Below are positions 8,529-17,150 of a stretch of 64,000 nt of DNA, piece by piece. Numbering within the stretch: position 1 is the first letter of the stretch; each line of letters starts with the position of its first letter. The stretch lies in the NCBI GenBank assembly GCA_001449105.1, contig LNIY01000024.1, positions 1-64,000 of the forward strand, written 5' to 3'. Under the pieces are notes generated by a model, which had not been told where the DNA came from, ran no database searches, and saw only the letters and a program-made list of their open reading frames with translations. The position numbers and the translations under genes were made by a program. The stretch comes from Caulobacter vibrioides. GTDB lineage: Bacteria; Pseudomonadota; Alphaproteobacteria; Caulobacterales; Caulobacteraceae.

Positions 8529-8990
8529 ATGGACGGCGGCAACGAGATCGTCAGCGGACCAAGACTGATCGAGGACGGCGAGTGGGCCGGCTGGCGCACC
8601 TGGGCGGGGCTGGATCCGTTCGAGGATCAGACCGGGCCGTTCTATTTCCGCGAGGACGACGGCAAGGTGCGCTGCGCCTTCCGGGCCGAGCCGCGCCACA
8701 TGAACGGCGGCGGCTTCATGCACGGCGGCTGCATGCTGACCTTCGCCGACTTCTCGCTGTTCGCCATCGCCTGGCGCGAACTCGACAACGCCAAGGCCGT
8801 CACCGTTTCGCTGAACGGCGACTTCGTCGGCCCGGCCAAGGCCGGCGACCTCGTGGAGGCGACCGGCGAAGTGGTCCGCGCCGGCGGCTCGATGATCTTC
8901 GTGCGCGGCCTGCTCGCCACCGGCGGCCAGCCGATGCTGACCTTCTCCGGCGTGATCAAGAAGATCTGGACGATGGGCGGACCCGCCTGA
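8529..8990 (+). CDS. PaaI-family hotdog thioesterase
   Basis: A 153 aa hotdog-fold protein of the PaaI/acyl-CoA thioesterase group. The core GGGFMHGGCMLTFAD (about 60-75) is the hotdog helix with its substrate-side residues, followed by strands TVSLNGDFVGPAKAGDLVEATG. It should hydrolyse an acyl- or aryl-CoA thioester in the cytoplasm. GGGAG lies 8 bases upstream of the ATG. It converges with the downstream helix-hairpin-helix gene. Confidence 0.85.
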   Translation: MDGGNEIVSGPRLIEDGEWAGWRTWAGLDPFEDQTGPFYFREDDGKVRCAFRAEPRHMNGGGFMHGGCMLTFADFSLFAIAWRELDNAKAVTVSLNGDFVGPAKAGDLVEATGEVVRAGGSMIFVRGLLATGGQPMLTFSGVIKKIWTMGGPA

Positions 8991-9003
8991 GGCGGGCGGG
9001 GCC

Positions 9004-9693
9004 TTAAGCCCCTTCCGCCAGCCGCTTAGCCTGAGCGATCCAGGCGTCGCGCTCGGCGCGCCCCTTCAGGCTGAGCAGCTTGTCGAAGCTGTCGAGCTCG
9101 TCGGCGCTCCAGGCGGCGATCTGGCTGAAGCGGGTGACGCCCAGGTCGGCCAGCGAGGCCGCGAGCTTGGGACCGATGCCTACCAGTTGGGTCAGGTCGT
9201 CGGCCGCGCTCTTGGCGGCCTCGACCACCGGGGCGGCGACCTTCTCCACCGTTTCGACCGGCTTGGTCACGGCTTCGACCACAGGCTCGGGGGCGGCTTC
9301 GACGACGGCTTCCACCACCTCGACCGAGGCTTCGGCCACGGCGACGGGAACCTCGGCGGCGGCTTCGACCACTTCGACGGTCGCGGCGGTCAGGGGTTCG
9401 TCGACCGGCTCGGCCCCGGCCACGGCGGCCTCGACCAGCTTGGCCGGGGTCTCGGCCAGGGCCGGGGCGGGCTCGTCGATCACCCCGCGCGACACCGGCT
9501 CGGGCGCGATGGCGATCAGGGCTTCGAGATTGATCGCCTCGCGCCAGCGGTTGGACCACCACCACCAGGCCGCGCCCGCGGCGGCCGCGCCGCCGAACAC
9601 CGCCCACAGGGGCGAGGCCGCGCCGAGCAGCACGTTGGACGAAGGCGTCTGGGGACTTTCGGAAGACGAGGGCGGGAAGGACGAGGAAACCAT
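9004..9693 (-). CDS. Membrane-anchored Val/Glu/Ala-rich protein with C-terminal helix-hairpin-helix domain
   Basis: A 229 aa protein of unknown function. A serine/proline-rich start leads to one probable membrane segment (residues about 24-46, ending WWWWSNRW). A long low-complexity stretch of V, E, A, K and P (about 60-160) follows, built from loose repeats such as VVEAVVEAAPEPVVEAV. The last 65 residues form a helix-hairpin-helix module beginning DDLTQLVGIGPKLAASLADLGV, like those at the ends of some ribosomal L21 and NuoE proteins. GGAGTGA precedes the ATG at 9693. The repeats look like a flexible spacer between membrane and head domain. Confidence 0.8.
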   Translation of the reverse strand: MVSSSFPPSSSESPQTPSSNVLLGAASPLWAVFGGAAAAGAAWWWWSNRWREAINLEALIAIAPEPVSRGVIDEPAPALAETPAKLVEAAVAGAEPVDEPLTAATVEVVEAAAEVPVAVAEASVEVVEAVVEAAPEPVVEAVTKPVETVEKVAAPVVEAAKSAADDLTQLVGIGPKLAASLADLGVTRFSQIAAWSADELDSFDKLLSLKGRAERDAWIAQAKRLAEGA

Positions 9694-9777
9694 GGCCGTT
9701 CACTCCGTCGATCGAGATTGTGCGGCGCAGCATAGCATGGAACGCCGTTTCGCAAGCGCAAAAATGCTGCCCCTGCG

Positions 9778-11058
9778 TCAGCCTCCCAACAGCATCGTGC
9801 AGGCCACGCCCGCCACGGCCATCACCCCCACCAGGGCCAGGATCGGCAGCCGCAGGGCGAAGGTCAGGCCGCAGGCGAGCGCCACCAGGCCGAGCGCTGC
9901 CGGATCAAGGCTCGCGAGGTCGGGCAGCGTCGCCCTGAACGGCCCCCAGGTCGCCTCGTTCCCGGTCCGAAACAGCAAGTGAACGGCGAACCAGAGGGCT
10001 AGGCTGGCGATCACGCCGACGACCGCCGCCCCCACCCAAGACAACGCCGCCGCCGCCCGCGCGTGACCGCGCAGGCGCTCGACGAACGGCCCGCCGGCGA
10101 AGATCCAGAGGAAGGACGGCGCGAAGGTCGCCCAGGCGGCCATCAGCCCGCCCAGCACCGCCATGGGCCAGGCCATGGCCGGGTCGGCGTCGCGCCAGGC
10201 GGCGACGAAGCCGACGAAGACGAACACCAGCACCAGCGGCCCCGGCGTGGTCTCGGCCAGGCCCAGGCCGTCCAGCATCTGGGCGGGGGCCAGCCAGCCC
10301 AGCTCGCCGGAGACCTGACCCACATAGGCAAGAGCCGCATAGGCGCCGCCGAAGCTGACCACCGCCAGGCCGCTGAACACCGCGCCGATCTGGGCCAGGG
10401 CCGAGCGCGGCGCGAGCAGGAACGCCAGGGCGACCGGCGCCAGCCAGGCGGCCAGGCAGACCAGGGCCGCCCTCCCCGCCCCCTTCAGCGGCGGCGTCCC
10501 GGCATGATCGACGACCGCCTCGCCCCGCGCGCCGAAAAGCCAGCCGGCGAGCCCCGCGACGAGGATCACCAGCGGGAACGGCGCGACGGTGAAGGTCAGC
10601 GCCAGGAAGGCCAGGATCGCCGCGACCGCGCCGGCGCGGCCTCGCGCCGCCCGCCCCGCCATCCGCAGCAAGGCCTGCAGCACCAGGGCCACGACAGCCG
10701 CCTTCAGCCCCAGCAGCACCGGCGCGGCCCAGCGCGCCTGGCCGTGAACGACATAGAGCGCCGACAGGCCGATCATCGCCGCAAGGCCCGGCAGCACGAA
10801 CAGCAGCCCCGCGGCCAGGCCGCCGCGCACGCCGTGCAGCCGCCAGCCCAGCCAGGTGGCCAGCTGCTGGGCCTCGGGCCCGGGCAGCAGCATGCAGAAG
10901 CTCAGGGCGTGGGCGAAGCGGTCCTCATCGACCCAGCCGCGCTTCTCGACCACTTCCCGGTGCAGAAGGGCGATCTGCCCAGCCGGCCCGCCGAAGCCCA
11001 GGCAGCCGACCTTCAGCCAGACGGCGCAGGCCTGCCGAAGGCTGGGCGCCGCGCTCAC
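9778..11058 (-). CDS. chrA: Chromate transporter, CHR family
   Basis: A 426 aa full-length (two-half) CHR transporter of the inner membrane, which exports chromate using the proton gradient. The first half holds the signatures FGGPAGQIALLHREVVEKRGW and LLPGPEAQQLATWLGW. The second half carries the matching FGGAYAALAYV and ETTPGPLVLVFVFVG motifs. The start is probably GTG at 11058, five bases after the stop of rlmJ, so the two genes are likely co-transcribed. Substrate specificity within CHR is assumed, not proven. Confidence 0.88.
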   Translation of the reverse strand: MSAAPSLRQACAVWLKVGCLGFGGPAGQIALLHREVVEKRGWVDEDRFAHALSFCMLLPGPEAQQLATWLGWRLHGVRGGLAAGLLFVLPGLAAMIGLSALYVVHGQARWAAPVLLGLKAAVVALVLQALLRMAGRAARGRAGAVAAILAFLALTFTVAPFPLVILVAGLAGWLFGARGEAVVDHAGTPPLKGAGRAALVCLAAWLAPVALAFLLAPRSALAQIGAVFSGLAVVSFGGAYAALAYVGQVSGELGWLAPAQMLDGLGLAETTPGPLVLVFVFVGFVAAWRDADPAMAWPMAVLGGLMAAWATFAPSFLWIFAGGPFVERLRGHARAAAALSWVGAAVVGVIASLALWFAVHLLFRTGNEATWGPFRATLPDLASLDPAALGLVALACGLTFALRLPILALVGVMAVAGVACTMLLGG

Positions 11059-11062
11059 GCGG

Positions 11063-11887
11063 TCAGGCGCGCCAGACGCGACCGGCCGCGCCGGGCTCGC
11101 CCAGACGCTCGGCCAGGAAGGTGGTGATCTGCGCGACCTTCGGCTCAATCGCCGCCGGAGCGCCGACCAGCACCATCGCACTGCCGTTCATCTTCATCGG
11201 ATCTCGCAAGGGCCGCAGGCGAAGCTCGGCGATTAGCGCGTCGTCGGTGACGTTTTCTAGCGCGCGGATGAAGGCGTCGAAGGTTTCCAGGTCCTTCAGC
11301 GGCGTCCAGATCGCCAGCACGGCGTCCGGGTCGACCTTGCGCACTGCCCGCACCGTGGCCACGCACTGGGCGTAGTCGTCGGGACGCTCGAACGGCGGGT
11401 CGATCAGCACGAAGGTGCGCCCGCCACGCCCAGCGCGAGCCTCGGCCGTGGCGTAGCCGTCGGCCTTGAGCCCCTGGGCGAAGGCGTAGGGACCCAGCAC
11501 CTTGCGCAGTTGGTCGAAGTCGTCATCGCGCAGCTCGCAGGCGGTGTAGCGGTCGCTGCGCCGCAGGGCGCGGGCGATCAGCAGCGGCGAGCCCGGATAG
11601 AGCGGCGCGTCGGCCGCGCCGACGTTCAGTTCCTCCACCGCCTTCAGCAGCGGCGCGAACGGCGCGGGCGCGTCGCCCTCGGCCAGCAGGCGGCCGATGC
11701 CGGCGGCGGCTTCCTTCGACTTCAGAGCCATGTCGCCGCGCAGGTCGTAGGCCCCGGCCCCCGCGTGGGTGTCGATCACCGCCAGCGGCGACTCGTCGGC
11801 GGTCAGGGCTTCCAGCAGGGCCAGCAGGATCGCGTGCTTCTGCAGGTCGGCGAAGTTGCCGGCGTGAAAGGCGTGGCGGTAGTTCAT
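11063..11887 (-). CDS. rlmJ: 23S rRNA (adenine-2030-N6)-methyltransferase RlmJ
   Basis: A 274 aa SAM-dependent methyltransferase that modifies A2030 of 23S rRNA. It starts with the family signature YRHAFHAGNFADLQKH (3-18), has the cofactor-binding DTHAGAGAYDL (39-49), and the catalytic motif DPPF at 163-166. GGGGAG precedes the ATG. The chromate transporter follows within five bases, while topoisomerase IB is transcribed divergently. Confidence 0.93.
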   Translation of the reverse strand: MNYRHAFHAGNFADLQKHAILLALLEALTADESPLAVIDTHAGAGAYDLRGDMALKSKEAAAGIGRLLAEGDAPAPFAPLLKAVEELNVGAADAPLYPGSPLLIARALRRSDRYTACELRDDDFDQLRKVLGPYAFAQGLKADGYATAEARAGRGGRTFVLIDPPFERPDDYAQCVATVRAVRKVDPDAVLAIWTPLKDLETFDAFIRALENVTDDALIAELRLRPLRDPMKMNGSAMVLVGAPAAIEPKVAQITTFLAERLGEPGAAGRVWRA

Positions 11888-11992
11888 CGAAGCTCCCCGG
11901 AACGGACGAACCCTCTACCACGTTGGCCGGAATTGGGTTGGGAGCGAACGCATGACCCGGCATTTTTCCGTCCTCGGCGCAGGGTGAGCGCC

Positions 11993-13003
11993 GTGGCCCG
12001 CGACACCAACGAGGCCCCGGCCGCCGAAAAGACCCTGCTGGCCTATGTCAACGACCAGGAGCAGGGCCTCGCCCGCCTCGGCAAGCCCGGCGCCTTCTCC
12101 TACGCAGACGCCGACGGCCGCACGGTGAAGGACGCGGCGACGCTGGAGCGCATCCGCCTGCTGGCCATTCCCCCGGCCTGGACCGGCGTGTGGATCTGCC
12201 CTGATCCCAACGGCCACATCCAGGCGGTCGGCCGCGACCAGAAGGGCCGCAAGCAGTATCGCTATCACCCCGACTGGCGGGCCGACCGCGACGCCCGCAA
12301 GTACGAGCGGATGGCCGCCTTCGGTCGCGCCCTGCCGCGCCTGCGCAAGCGGGTCGAGGCCGATCTCTCGCGCCGGGGCCTGCCGCGCGAGAAGGTGCTG
12401 GCCGCCGTCGTGCGCCTACTGGAGCTGACCCTGATCCGGGTCGGCAACGACGAATACGCCAGGGCCAACAAGAGCTTCGGCCTGACGACCATGCAGAAGC
12501 GCCACCTGAAGCTGGCCGGCGGCGGGGCGGTGTTCGAGTTCAAGGGCAAGAGCGGCAAGGTCCACCGCACGGGCTTTCGCGACCAGCGCCTGGCGCGGAT
12601 CGTACGCGCCTGCCAGGAACTGCGCGGCCAGCGCCTGTTCCAGTACCTCGACGAGGACGGCCAGCGTCGCTCGATCGAAAGCCACGACGTCAACGACTAC
12701 ATCCGCGCCGTCGCCGGCGAGGACTTCTCGGCCAAGGACTTCCGCACCTGGTACGGCTCGCTGGCCGCGCTCGAGGCGCTGAGCCTGCAACCGTCTCCGG
12801 TGACGAAAACCGAGGCGAAGAAGGCCCTGAACCTCTGCATCAAGGCGGTGGCCGGCCTGCTGGGCAACACCCCCGCCGTCTGCCGCGCCGCCTACATCCA
12901 CCCCCGGGTGCTGGAGGCCTTCGAGACCAGCGCGCTGCCGAAGAGGCGGGCATCGTCCGAGAGGGCCCGGGAGCTGGCGCTGCTGCGGCTGGTCGGCGGC
13001 TAG
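11993..13003 (+). CDS. DNA topoisomerase IB
   Basis: A 336 aa poxvirus-type bacterial topoisomerase IB, which relaxes DNA by a transient 3'-phosphotyrosine bond. The active-site set is visible: R149 in RVGNDEYA, lysines at 184-189, R251 in RTWYGS and the nucleophile Y301 in AAYIHPRVLE. I chose GTG at 11993 because AGGGTGA lies at good spacing; GTG at 11984 is in frame and possible. The C-terminal tail is short and basic. Confidence 0.9.
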   Translation: MARDTNEAPAAEKTLLAYVNDQEQGLARLGKPGAFSYADADGRTVKDAATLERIRLLAIPPAWTGVWICPDPNGHIQAVGRDQKGRKQYRYHPDWRADRDARKYERMAAFGRALPRLRKRVEADLSRRGLPREKVLAAVVRLLELTLIRVGNDEYARANKSFGLTTMQKRHLKLAGGGAVFEFKGKSGKVHRTGFRDQRLARIVRACQELRGQRLFQYLDEDGQRRSIESHDVNDYIRAVAGEDFSAKDFRTWYGSLAALEALSLQPSPVTKTEAKKALNLCIKAVAGLLGNTPAVCRAAYIHPRVLEAFETSALPKRRASSERARELALLRLVGG

Positions 13004-13036
13004 AGGCGCTTCTTCCCTGGAGGGAGAAGGGTCGGA

Positions 13037-14014
13037 TCAGCGATGAGCCGCCAGCGCCTTCTCGAGTTCCTCGACCATGATCCGCTTGAGGCTCGGCGGC
13101 GAGACGATCTCGATCGCATTGCCCCAGGTGAACAGGTGCCAGGCCAGCTCCAGCATGCCGCTGGCCCGGAAGGCCACGGTGACCACGCCGCCCGGCCCTT
13201 GCGTCACCACCTGGTTGGAGTGGAAGCGCCAGCGCAGCGCGTCCTCGGCGCGTTCGGGCCGGATGCGCAGGACCACGTCCTCGATATCGCCGTGATAGAT
13301 GCCGAAGCTCTCGTCGGCGAACGCCTGCAGCGAGAAGTCGGACGGCGGCGAGGCAGGCCTTCCCAACGCCTCGACATCGCTCATCCGATCCAGGCGGAAG
13401 GTGCGCGGGCGCGGACTCTGCCCCTCCAGCGACACCAGGTAATTGCTGCGGCCGAACAGGATGCCCAGCGGCGTCACCGTACGCGTGCGCCCCGGCTGGC
13501 TGCCGCCCTCGTAGCGGAACGACAGGGCCGTCAGCCCCTTCACCGCCGACCGGATCTCGGCCAGCACGGCCTGGTCCTCGTACGGGCGCGGACCGGCGTG
13601 GACGGCGATGGTCTCGGCCTGGACCAGGGCCTCGACGTCGGGGGCCACGCGCCTGCGGGCCGAGCCCTTCAGCGCCGACAGCAGCTTGCCTTCCAGGGCG
13701 TAGAGCGCCGCGGCCCGTGCCTCGGCGCCCGCCGCGGCGTTGGAGTCGGCCGCCGTGCGCAGCGCCGCCAACTCCTCGGCGGTCGGGGTCTGGAACAGGC
13801 TGTCCAGGCCCGAGGGGATGCGAAAGCGCCGGGTCGGCGGATCCTCGATCGCCTCCATCTGCGGAAAGGCCGTCCACAGGGCGTCGCGCATGCGCTCGGC
13901 GGTACGCCGCCCCACCTCCATCGCCTGGGCCATCTCGTCCAGGGTCAGTCCCTCGGAGGAACTGGCCAGACGCCTGGCCAGATCGAGCAGTTTCGTCGCC
14001 TTCTCATGTCTCAT
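13037..14014 (-). CDS. WYL domain-containing HTH transcriptional regulator
   Basis: A 325 aa regulator. Residues about 1-60 form a winged helix-turn-helix (LTLDEMAQAMEVGRRTAERMRDAL). Residues about 140-215 form the WYL ligand-binding core (ALSFRYEGG, then TRTVTPLGILFGRSNYLVSLE, then FRLDRM). The WCX-like C-terminal domain follows. WYL regulators often respond to nucleic acids or nucleotides. It is divergent from the small gene at 14089 across a 74-base gap, so that gene is its most likely target, besides itself. Confidence 0.87.
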   Translation of the reverse strand: MRHEKATKLLDLARRLASSSEGLTLDEMAQAMEVGRRTAERMRDALWTAFPQMEAIEDPPTRRFRIPSGLDSLFQTPTAEELAALRTAADSNAAAGAEARAAALYALEGKLLSALKGSARRRVAPDVEALVQAETIAVHAGPRPYEDQAVLAEIRSAVKGLTALSFRYEGGSQPGRTRTVTPLGILFGRSNYLVSLEGQSPRPRTFRLDRMSDVEALGRPASPPSDFSLQAFADESFGIYHGDIEDVVLRIRPERAEDALRWRFHSNQVVTQGPGGVVTVAFRASGMLELAWHLFTWGNAIEIVSPPSLKRIMVEELEKALAAHR

Positions 14015-14088
14015 TCCGGATCATTACGACCGTTTTTGACGCAACGCACGTGGAAAAGAGAACATCGCAATCGCTCGGAGAAACCGAC

Positions 14089-14433
14089 ATGAGCCGCCTC
14101 GCCTGCCAGTCCTGGCACGTCCGCCCGGTCAGCGCCGCGATGATCTCGGCCGTGCTGGCCTTCGCCGACATCCACCGCGACATGGGCGCCGGCCGCACGC
14201 TGATGCGCCTGAGCCCCGAGCGCGCGGCCAAGGCCGACGTGATCCTGCTGCTGGGTGCCGACGCCGAGCGGGCGACGGACGTCGGACTGGTCTGGAACGA
14301 TCGGGAGGACCAGCTGGTGCGGGTGATCGACGACGCCGCCCTGCGCGAAACCCGGCTGGCGGCCTGGGAAGAGGCCTTCGACCTTTTCGACGCCGACGAG
14401 CAAGAGGCCGAGCCTGCCCGTCTCTGCGCCTGA
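14089..14433 (+). CDS. Hypothetical protein divergent from the WYL regulator
   Basis: A 114 aa protein I do not recognise. It is soluble, acidic at the C-terminus, and contains no membrane segment or signal peptide. The middle reads ADVILLLGADAERATDVGLVWNDRED. The ATG at 14089 has a GGAG six to nine bases upstream. Codon use matches the neighbours. Head-to-head placement with the WYL regulator suggests control by it. Confidence 0.7.
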   Translation: MSRLACQSWHVRPVSAAMISAVLAFADIHRDMGAGRTLMRLSPERAAKADVILLLGADAERATDVGLVWNDREDQLVRVIDDAALRETRLAAWEEAFDLFDADEQEAEPARLCA

Positions 14434-14674
14434 GCGCGCGGTGAGGACAGTTTGAATCTTCGCCCGCGAAATCCGCTCTTGCCCCGGGACTTCCCAGGTC
14501 GAGACCGCAATTTCCGAGTCTAATTATCGCTTCGAAGTCATCATGACTTGCACCGCGAAAACCCTCGCTTCAGCCGTCGCGGCTGCATCCATCGAGGTTA
14601 ACAAAGCAATTAAGTAAACACTGCGGTAACCGCGACATTTTCACTCAATGTCAAGAACATTACGAAACATTGCA
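14434..14674. other. Upstream region of flagellin, no gene seen
   Basis: This stretch is visibly more AT-rich than its surroundings. It holds one CcrM methylation site (GAGTC, 14516-14520) and a pair of TTAA words eight bases apart (14598-14613), one base off a true CtrA box. I looked for a sigma-54 GG-N10-GC pair, usual for Caulobacter flagellins, and did not find a convincing one. Confidence 0.5.
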
Positions 14675-14733
14675 GGAGGGCAAAAAGCCCTCCGGCATCA
14701 AAATGACGCCGGACACCTCAAGAAGGAGTCTTC
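14675..14733 (+). promoter_or_regulatory. Structured 5' leader of flagellin mRNA, possible FlbT target
   Basis: Three hairpins fit end to end before the start codon. GGAGGGC-AAAAA-GCCCTCC spans 14675-14693. A second stem, CCGGC.TCA-AAA-TGA.GCCGG, spans 14692-14712 and shares two bases with the first. A short GAAG-gagt-CTTC stem (14722-14733) embeds the AAGGAG ribosome-binding site. In C. crescentus, FlbT binds the leader of fljK mRNA to block translation; this leader is a good candidate for the same control. Confidence 0.6.
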
Positions 14734-14736
14734 GTA

Positions 14737-15558
14737 ATGGCGCTGAACAGCATCAACACGAACTCGGGGGCGATGATCGCCCTGCAGAACCTGAACTCGA
14801 CCAACAGCGAACTGCAAGTCACCCAACAGCGCATCAACACCGGCAAGAAGATCGGTAGCGCCAAGGACAACGGCGCCATCTGGGCGACCGCCAAGAACCA
14901 ATCGGCCACCTCTTCCTCGATCAACGCCGTGAAGGACTCGCTGCAACGCGGTCAGTCCACCATCGACGTCGCGCTGGCGGCCGGCGACACCGTCACCGAC
15001 CTGCTCGGCAAGATGAAGGAAAAGGCCCTGGCCGCTTCCGACACCTCGCTGAACACGGCTTCGTTCAACGCGCTGAAGGCCGACTTCAACTCGCTGCGCG
15101 ACCAGATCACCAAGGCCGTCAGCAACGCCAAGTTCAACGGCGCCAGCATCATCGACGGCAAGACCACCAAGCTGTCCTACCTGGCCAACTCGGACGGCTC
15201 GGGCATCACGGTGAACTCCAAGACCCTGTCGCTGGCCGGCATCGGTCTGTCGACCACCACCACCTTCACGACCGCCGCCGCGGCCAAGACGATGATCACC
15301 ACCATCGACACGGCCCTGCAAACGGCGACCAACAAGCTGGCCTCGCTGGGCACCAGCTCGACCGGCCTGGACACCCACCTGACCTTCGTCGGCAAGCTGC
15401 AAGACAGCCTCGACGCCGGCGTGGGCAACCTCATCGACGCCGACCTGGCCAAGGAAAGCGCCAAGCTCCAAGCCCTGCAAACCAAGCAGCAGCTGGGCAT
15501 CCAGGCGCTCTCGATCGCCAACCAGTCGTCGAGCTCGATCCTGAGCCTGTTCCGCTAA
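14737..15558 (+). CDS. Flagellin, Caulobacter FljK/FljL type
   Basis: A 273 aa short flagellin with only the conserved D0/D1 ends and a small middle. The N-terminus ([18 protein letters not shown], then [18 protein letters not shown]) and the C-terminal coiled helix (LADAGVGNL-like, then [16 protein letters not shown]) polymerise into the filament. Asparagine and threonine are enriched and cysteine is absent, as expected for an exported filament subunit. AAGGAG lies eight bases before the ATG. It stands alone, without flaF, flbT or other flagellin genes nearby. Confidence 0.93.
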   Translation: MALNSINTNSGAMIALQNLNSTNSELQVTQQRINTGKKIGSAKDNGAIWATAKNQSATSSSINAVKDSLQRGQSTIDVALAAGDTVTDLLGKMKEKALAASDTSLNTASFNALKADFNSLRDQITKAVSNAKFNGASIIDGKTTKLSYLANSDGSGITVNSKTLSLAGIGLSTTTTFTTAAAAKTMITTIDTALQTATNKLASLGTSSTGLDTHLTFVGKLQDSLDAGVGNLIDADLAKESAKLQALQTKQQLGIQALSIANQSSSSILSLFR

Positions 15559-15581
15559 GCGGACCAGCGACCAAGACTACC

Positions 15582-15605
15582 GGGGCGGGCCTCACGGCCC
15601 GCCCC
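15582..15605 (+). terminator. Hairpin downstream of flagellin
   Basis: A perfect 10-base-pair stem (GGGGCGGGCC-TCAC-GGCCCGCCCC) begins 23 bases after the flagellin stop. Only a weak T-containing tail follows, so it may stabilise the mRNA or terminate inefficiently. Confidence 0.6.
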
Positions 15606-15780
15606 ACTCTTCGCGTCGAGGCGCGATGGGGCTGGAGCAACGCTCGCCCGGATTTTTTCTCATAAATTGTATTTCGTGACGCTTCTTGCATAGCGAGCGG
15701 CCGCGCCGATGCCCGAAAACCGACGGCGGATCTACGCCTCTGGCCACGCCCCTGTGGTCGCCGGCATCATGGAGCTGCCT

Positions 15781-17130
15781 ATGAGCATCGACTGCACCCT
15801 GCAGATCATCAACATGACCGGTCACCCGGTCAGCATCACGACCACGCTCGTCAACGCCAAGGACTGGGCCCAGCCCGGTAAACAGAACCCCCTGGTGTTC
15901 AGCGGCGGCCAGATCCCCGCATACGGAAAGACCGTCGCCAGCCCGCAGGTGCTCGCCCAAGGCCACAACTCCGCGGAATTCCGCCTGAGCTTCACCACGC
16001 CGCTGGGCGAAGTCGGCACGCTGGCTGACGCGCGGCCCGTCACCGCGCCCGACCTGGCCAAGAACATGGGCTGCCGAAAAGGCTATCTGCCCACGTTCGG
16101 CGACGCCGCGACCCATTTCCAGGTACTGGAAGCCCAGCACCCCGCCTCCTCTAACGGGAACGACGGCGCCCTGACCATTGTCCTGATACCGAAGATCGAT
16201 CCCAAGACCTGGATGTCGAAACTTCCCGACGACCTCTATCTGCGCGACCTCACCCTCCCTGGATCCCACGACGCCGGCACCGCCGCCTACATCATCGGCC
16301 TAAGCCGCTGTCAGGACCTGTCGATCGGCGAACAGCTCGACAAGGGCGCCCGCTATTTCGACATCCGCCTGGATTCCACCTACCCGCTCGAGATCGTCCA
16401 CGGCGCATCGAACACCGGGAAGTACTTCGAAAAGGACTGCCTCGCGCCGATGGCCGAGTTCCTCAAGCACCGGGGAACCGAGGAAACGATCGTGATGTGC
16501 ATAAACTCCGGCGCCGAGGACCACTTCCACGACAGCGTCATCGGCCTGGTGCGCCGCGCGCTGAACAACACCTTCGGCGGCGACAGCTGGCTGGAACACT
16601 TCGAGATCGACACCCACCAGAAACCCCTGAAGGATCTGCGGCAGAAGATCGTCTTCATGCGGCGCTATCCGTTCGACAAGGCCAGCAGCAAGTATCTCCA
16701 TTGCCGCGGCATCGAAATGATCGACTTCAAGAACCTGACCGGCTCGGGTTCCTTCAAATGGCCGGATGACAGCGACAGCTTCACCGAAGCCGGAGGATAC
16801 CTGCTCAACACGGCGGGCGAATCCTATGCGATCCAGGATCGATACGGCCTCAACTCATTCCCGATCCCCAGCAAGGTCGCCCTTATCGAGAATTACCTGG
16901 CCCGCTGGCAAAAGGGCGCGTGGTTCCTGAACTTCCTCAGCGGCTCGGAAGCCTACCTGCTTCCGCGCGGCGTCGCCGAGGGCTTCTACATGATCAATGC
17001 CCACATCTTCGACTACATCATCAAGAATGGGGTCAAATCCTACGGCACCCTGCCCATGGACTTCATGACCCAGCCGGAAGGCCTGCTCGACCTGATGATC
17101 GCCAGCAACCAGAAGCTCTTCGTGAAATAA
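15781..17130 (+). CDS. PI-PLC X-domain protein with an extra N-terminal beta domain
   Basis: A 449 aa protein. Residues about 1-140 are strand-rich with no family I can name. Residues about 140-440 are a phosphatidylinositol-specific phospholipase C-like barrel: LPGSHDAGT with catalytic H163, ARYFDIRL with R191/D194, and IVHG with H207. The enzyme family cleaves phosphoinositides or GPI-like lipids. No signal peptide is seen. I chose ATG 15781 for its GGAG six bases upstream, rather than in-frame ATG 15709. Codon use is slightly less GC-biased than the neighbours, hinting at transfer. Confidence 0.82.
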   Translation: MSIDCTLQIINMTGHPVSITTTLVNAKDWAQPGKQNPLVFSGGQIPAYGKTVASPQVLAQGHNSAEFRLSFTTPLGEVGTLADARPVTAPDLAKNMGCRKGYLPTFGDAATHFQVLEAQHPASSNGNDGALTIVLIPKIDPKTWMSKLPDDLYLRDLTLPGSHDAGTAAYIIGLSRCQDLSIGEQLDKGARYFDIRLDSTYPLEIVHGASNTGKYFEKDCLAPMAEFLKHRGTEETIVMCINSGAEDHFHDSVIGLVRRALNNTFGGDSWLEHFEIDTHQKPLKDLRQKIVFMRRYPFDKASSKYLHCRGIEMIDFKNLTGSGSFKWPDDSDSFTEAGGYLLNTAGESYAIQDRYGLNSFPIPSKVALIENYLARWQKGAWFLNFLSGSEAYLLPRGVAEGFYMINAHIFDYIIKNGVKSYGTLPMDFMTQPEGLLDLMIASNQKLFVK

Positions 17131-17150
17131 CCGGCGGCCGGCTCCGGCGC

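Noticed and set aside
14598-14613. A CtrA box upstream of flagellin
   Set aside because: The two TTAA words are eight bases apart instead of seven, so it does not meet the consensus.
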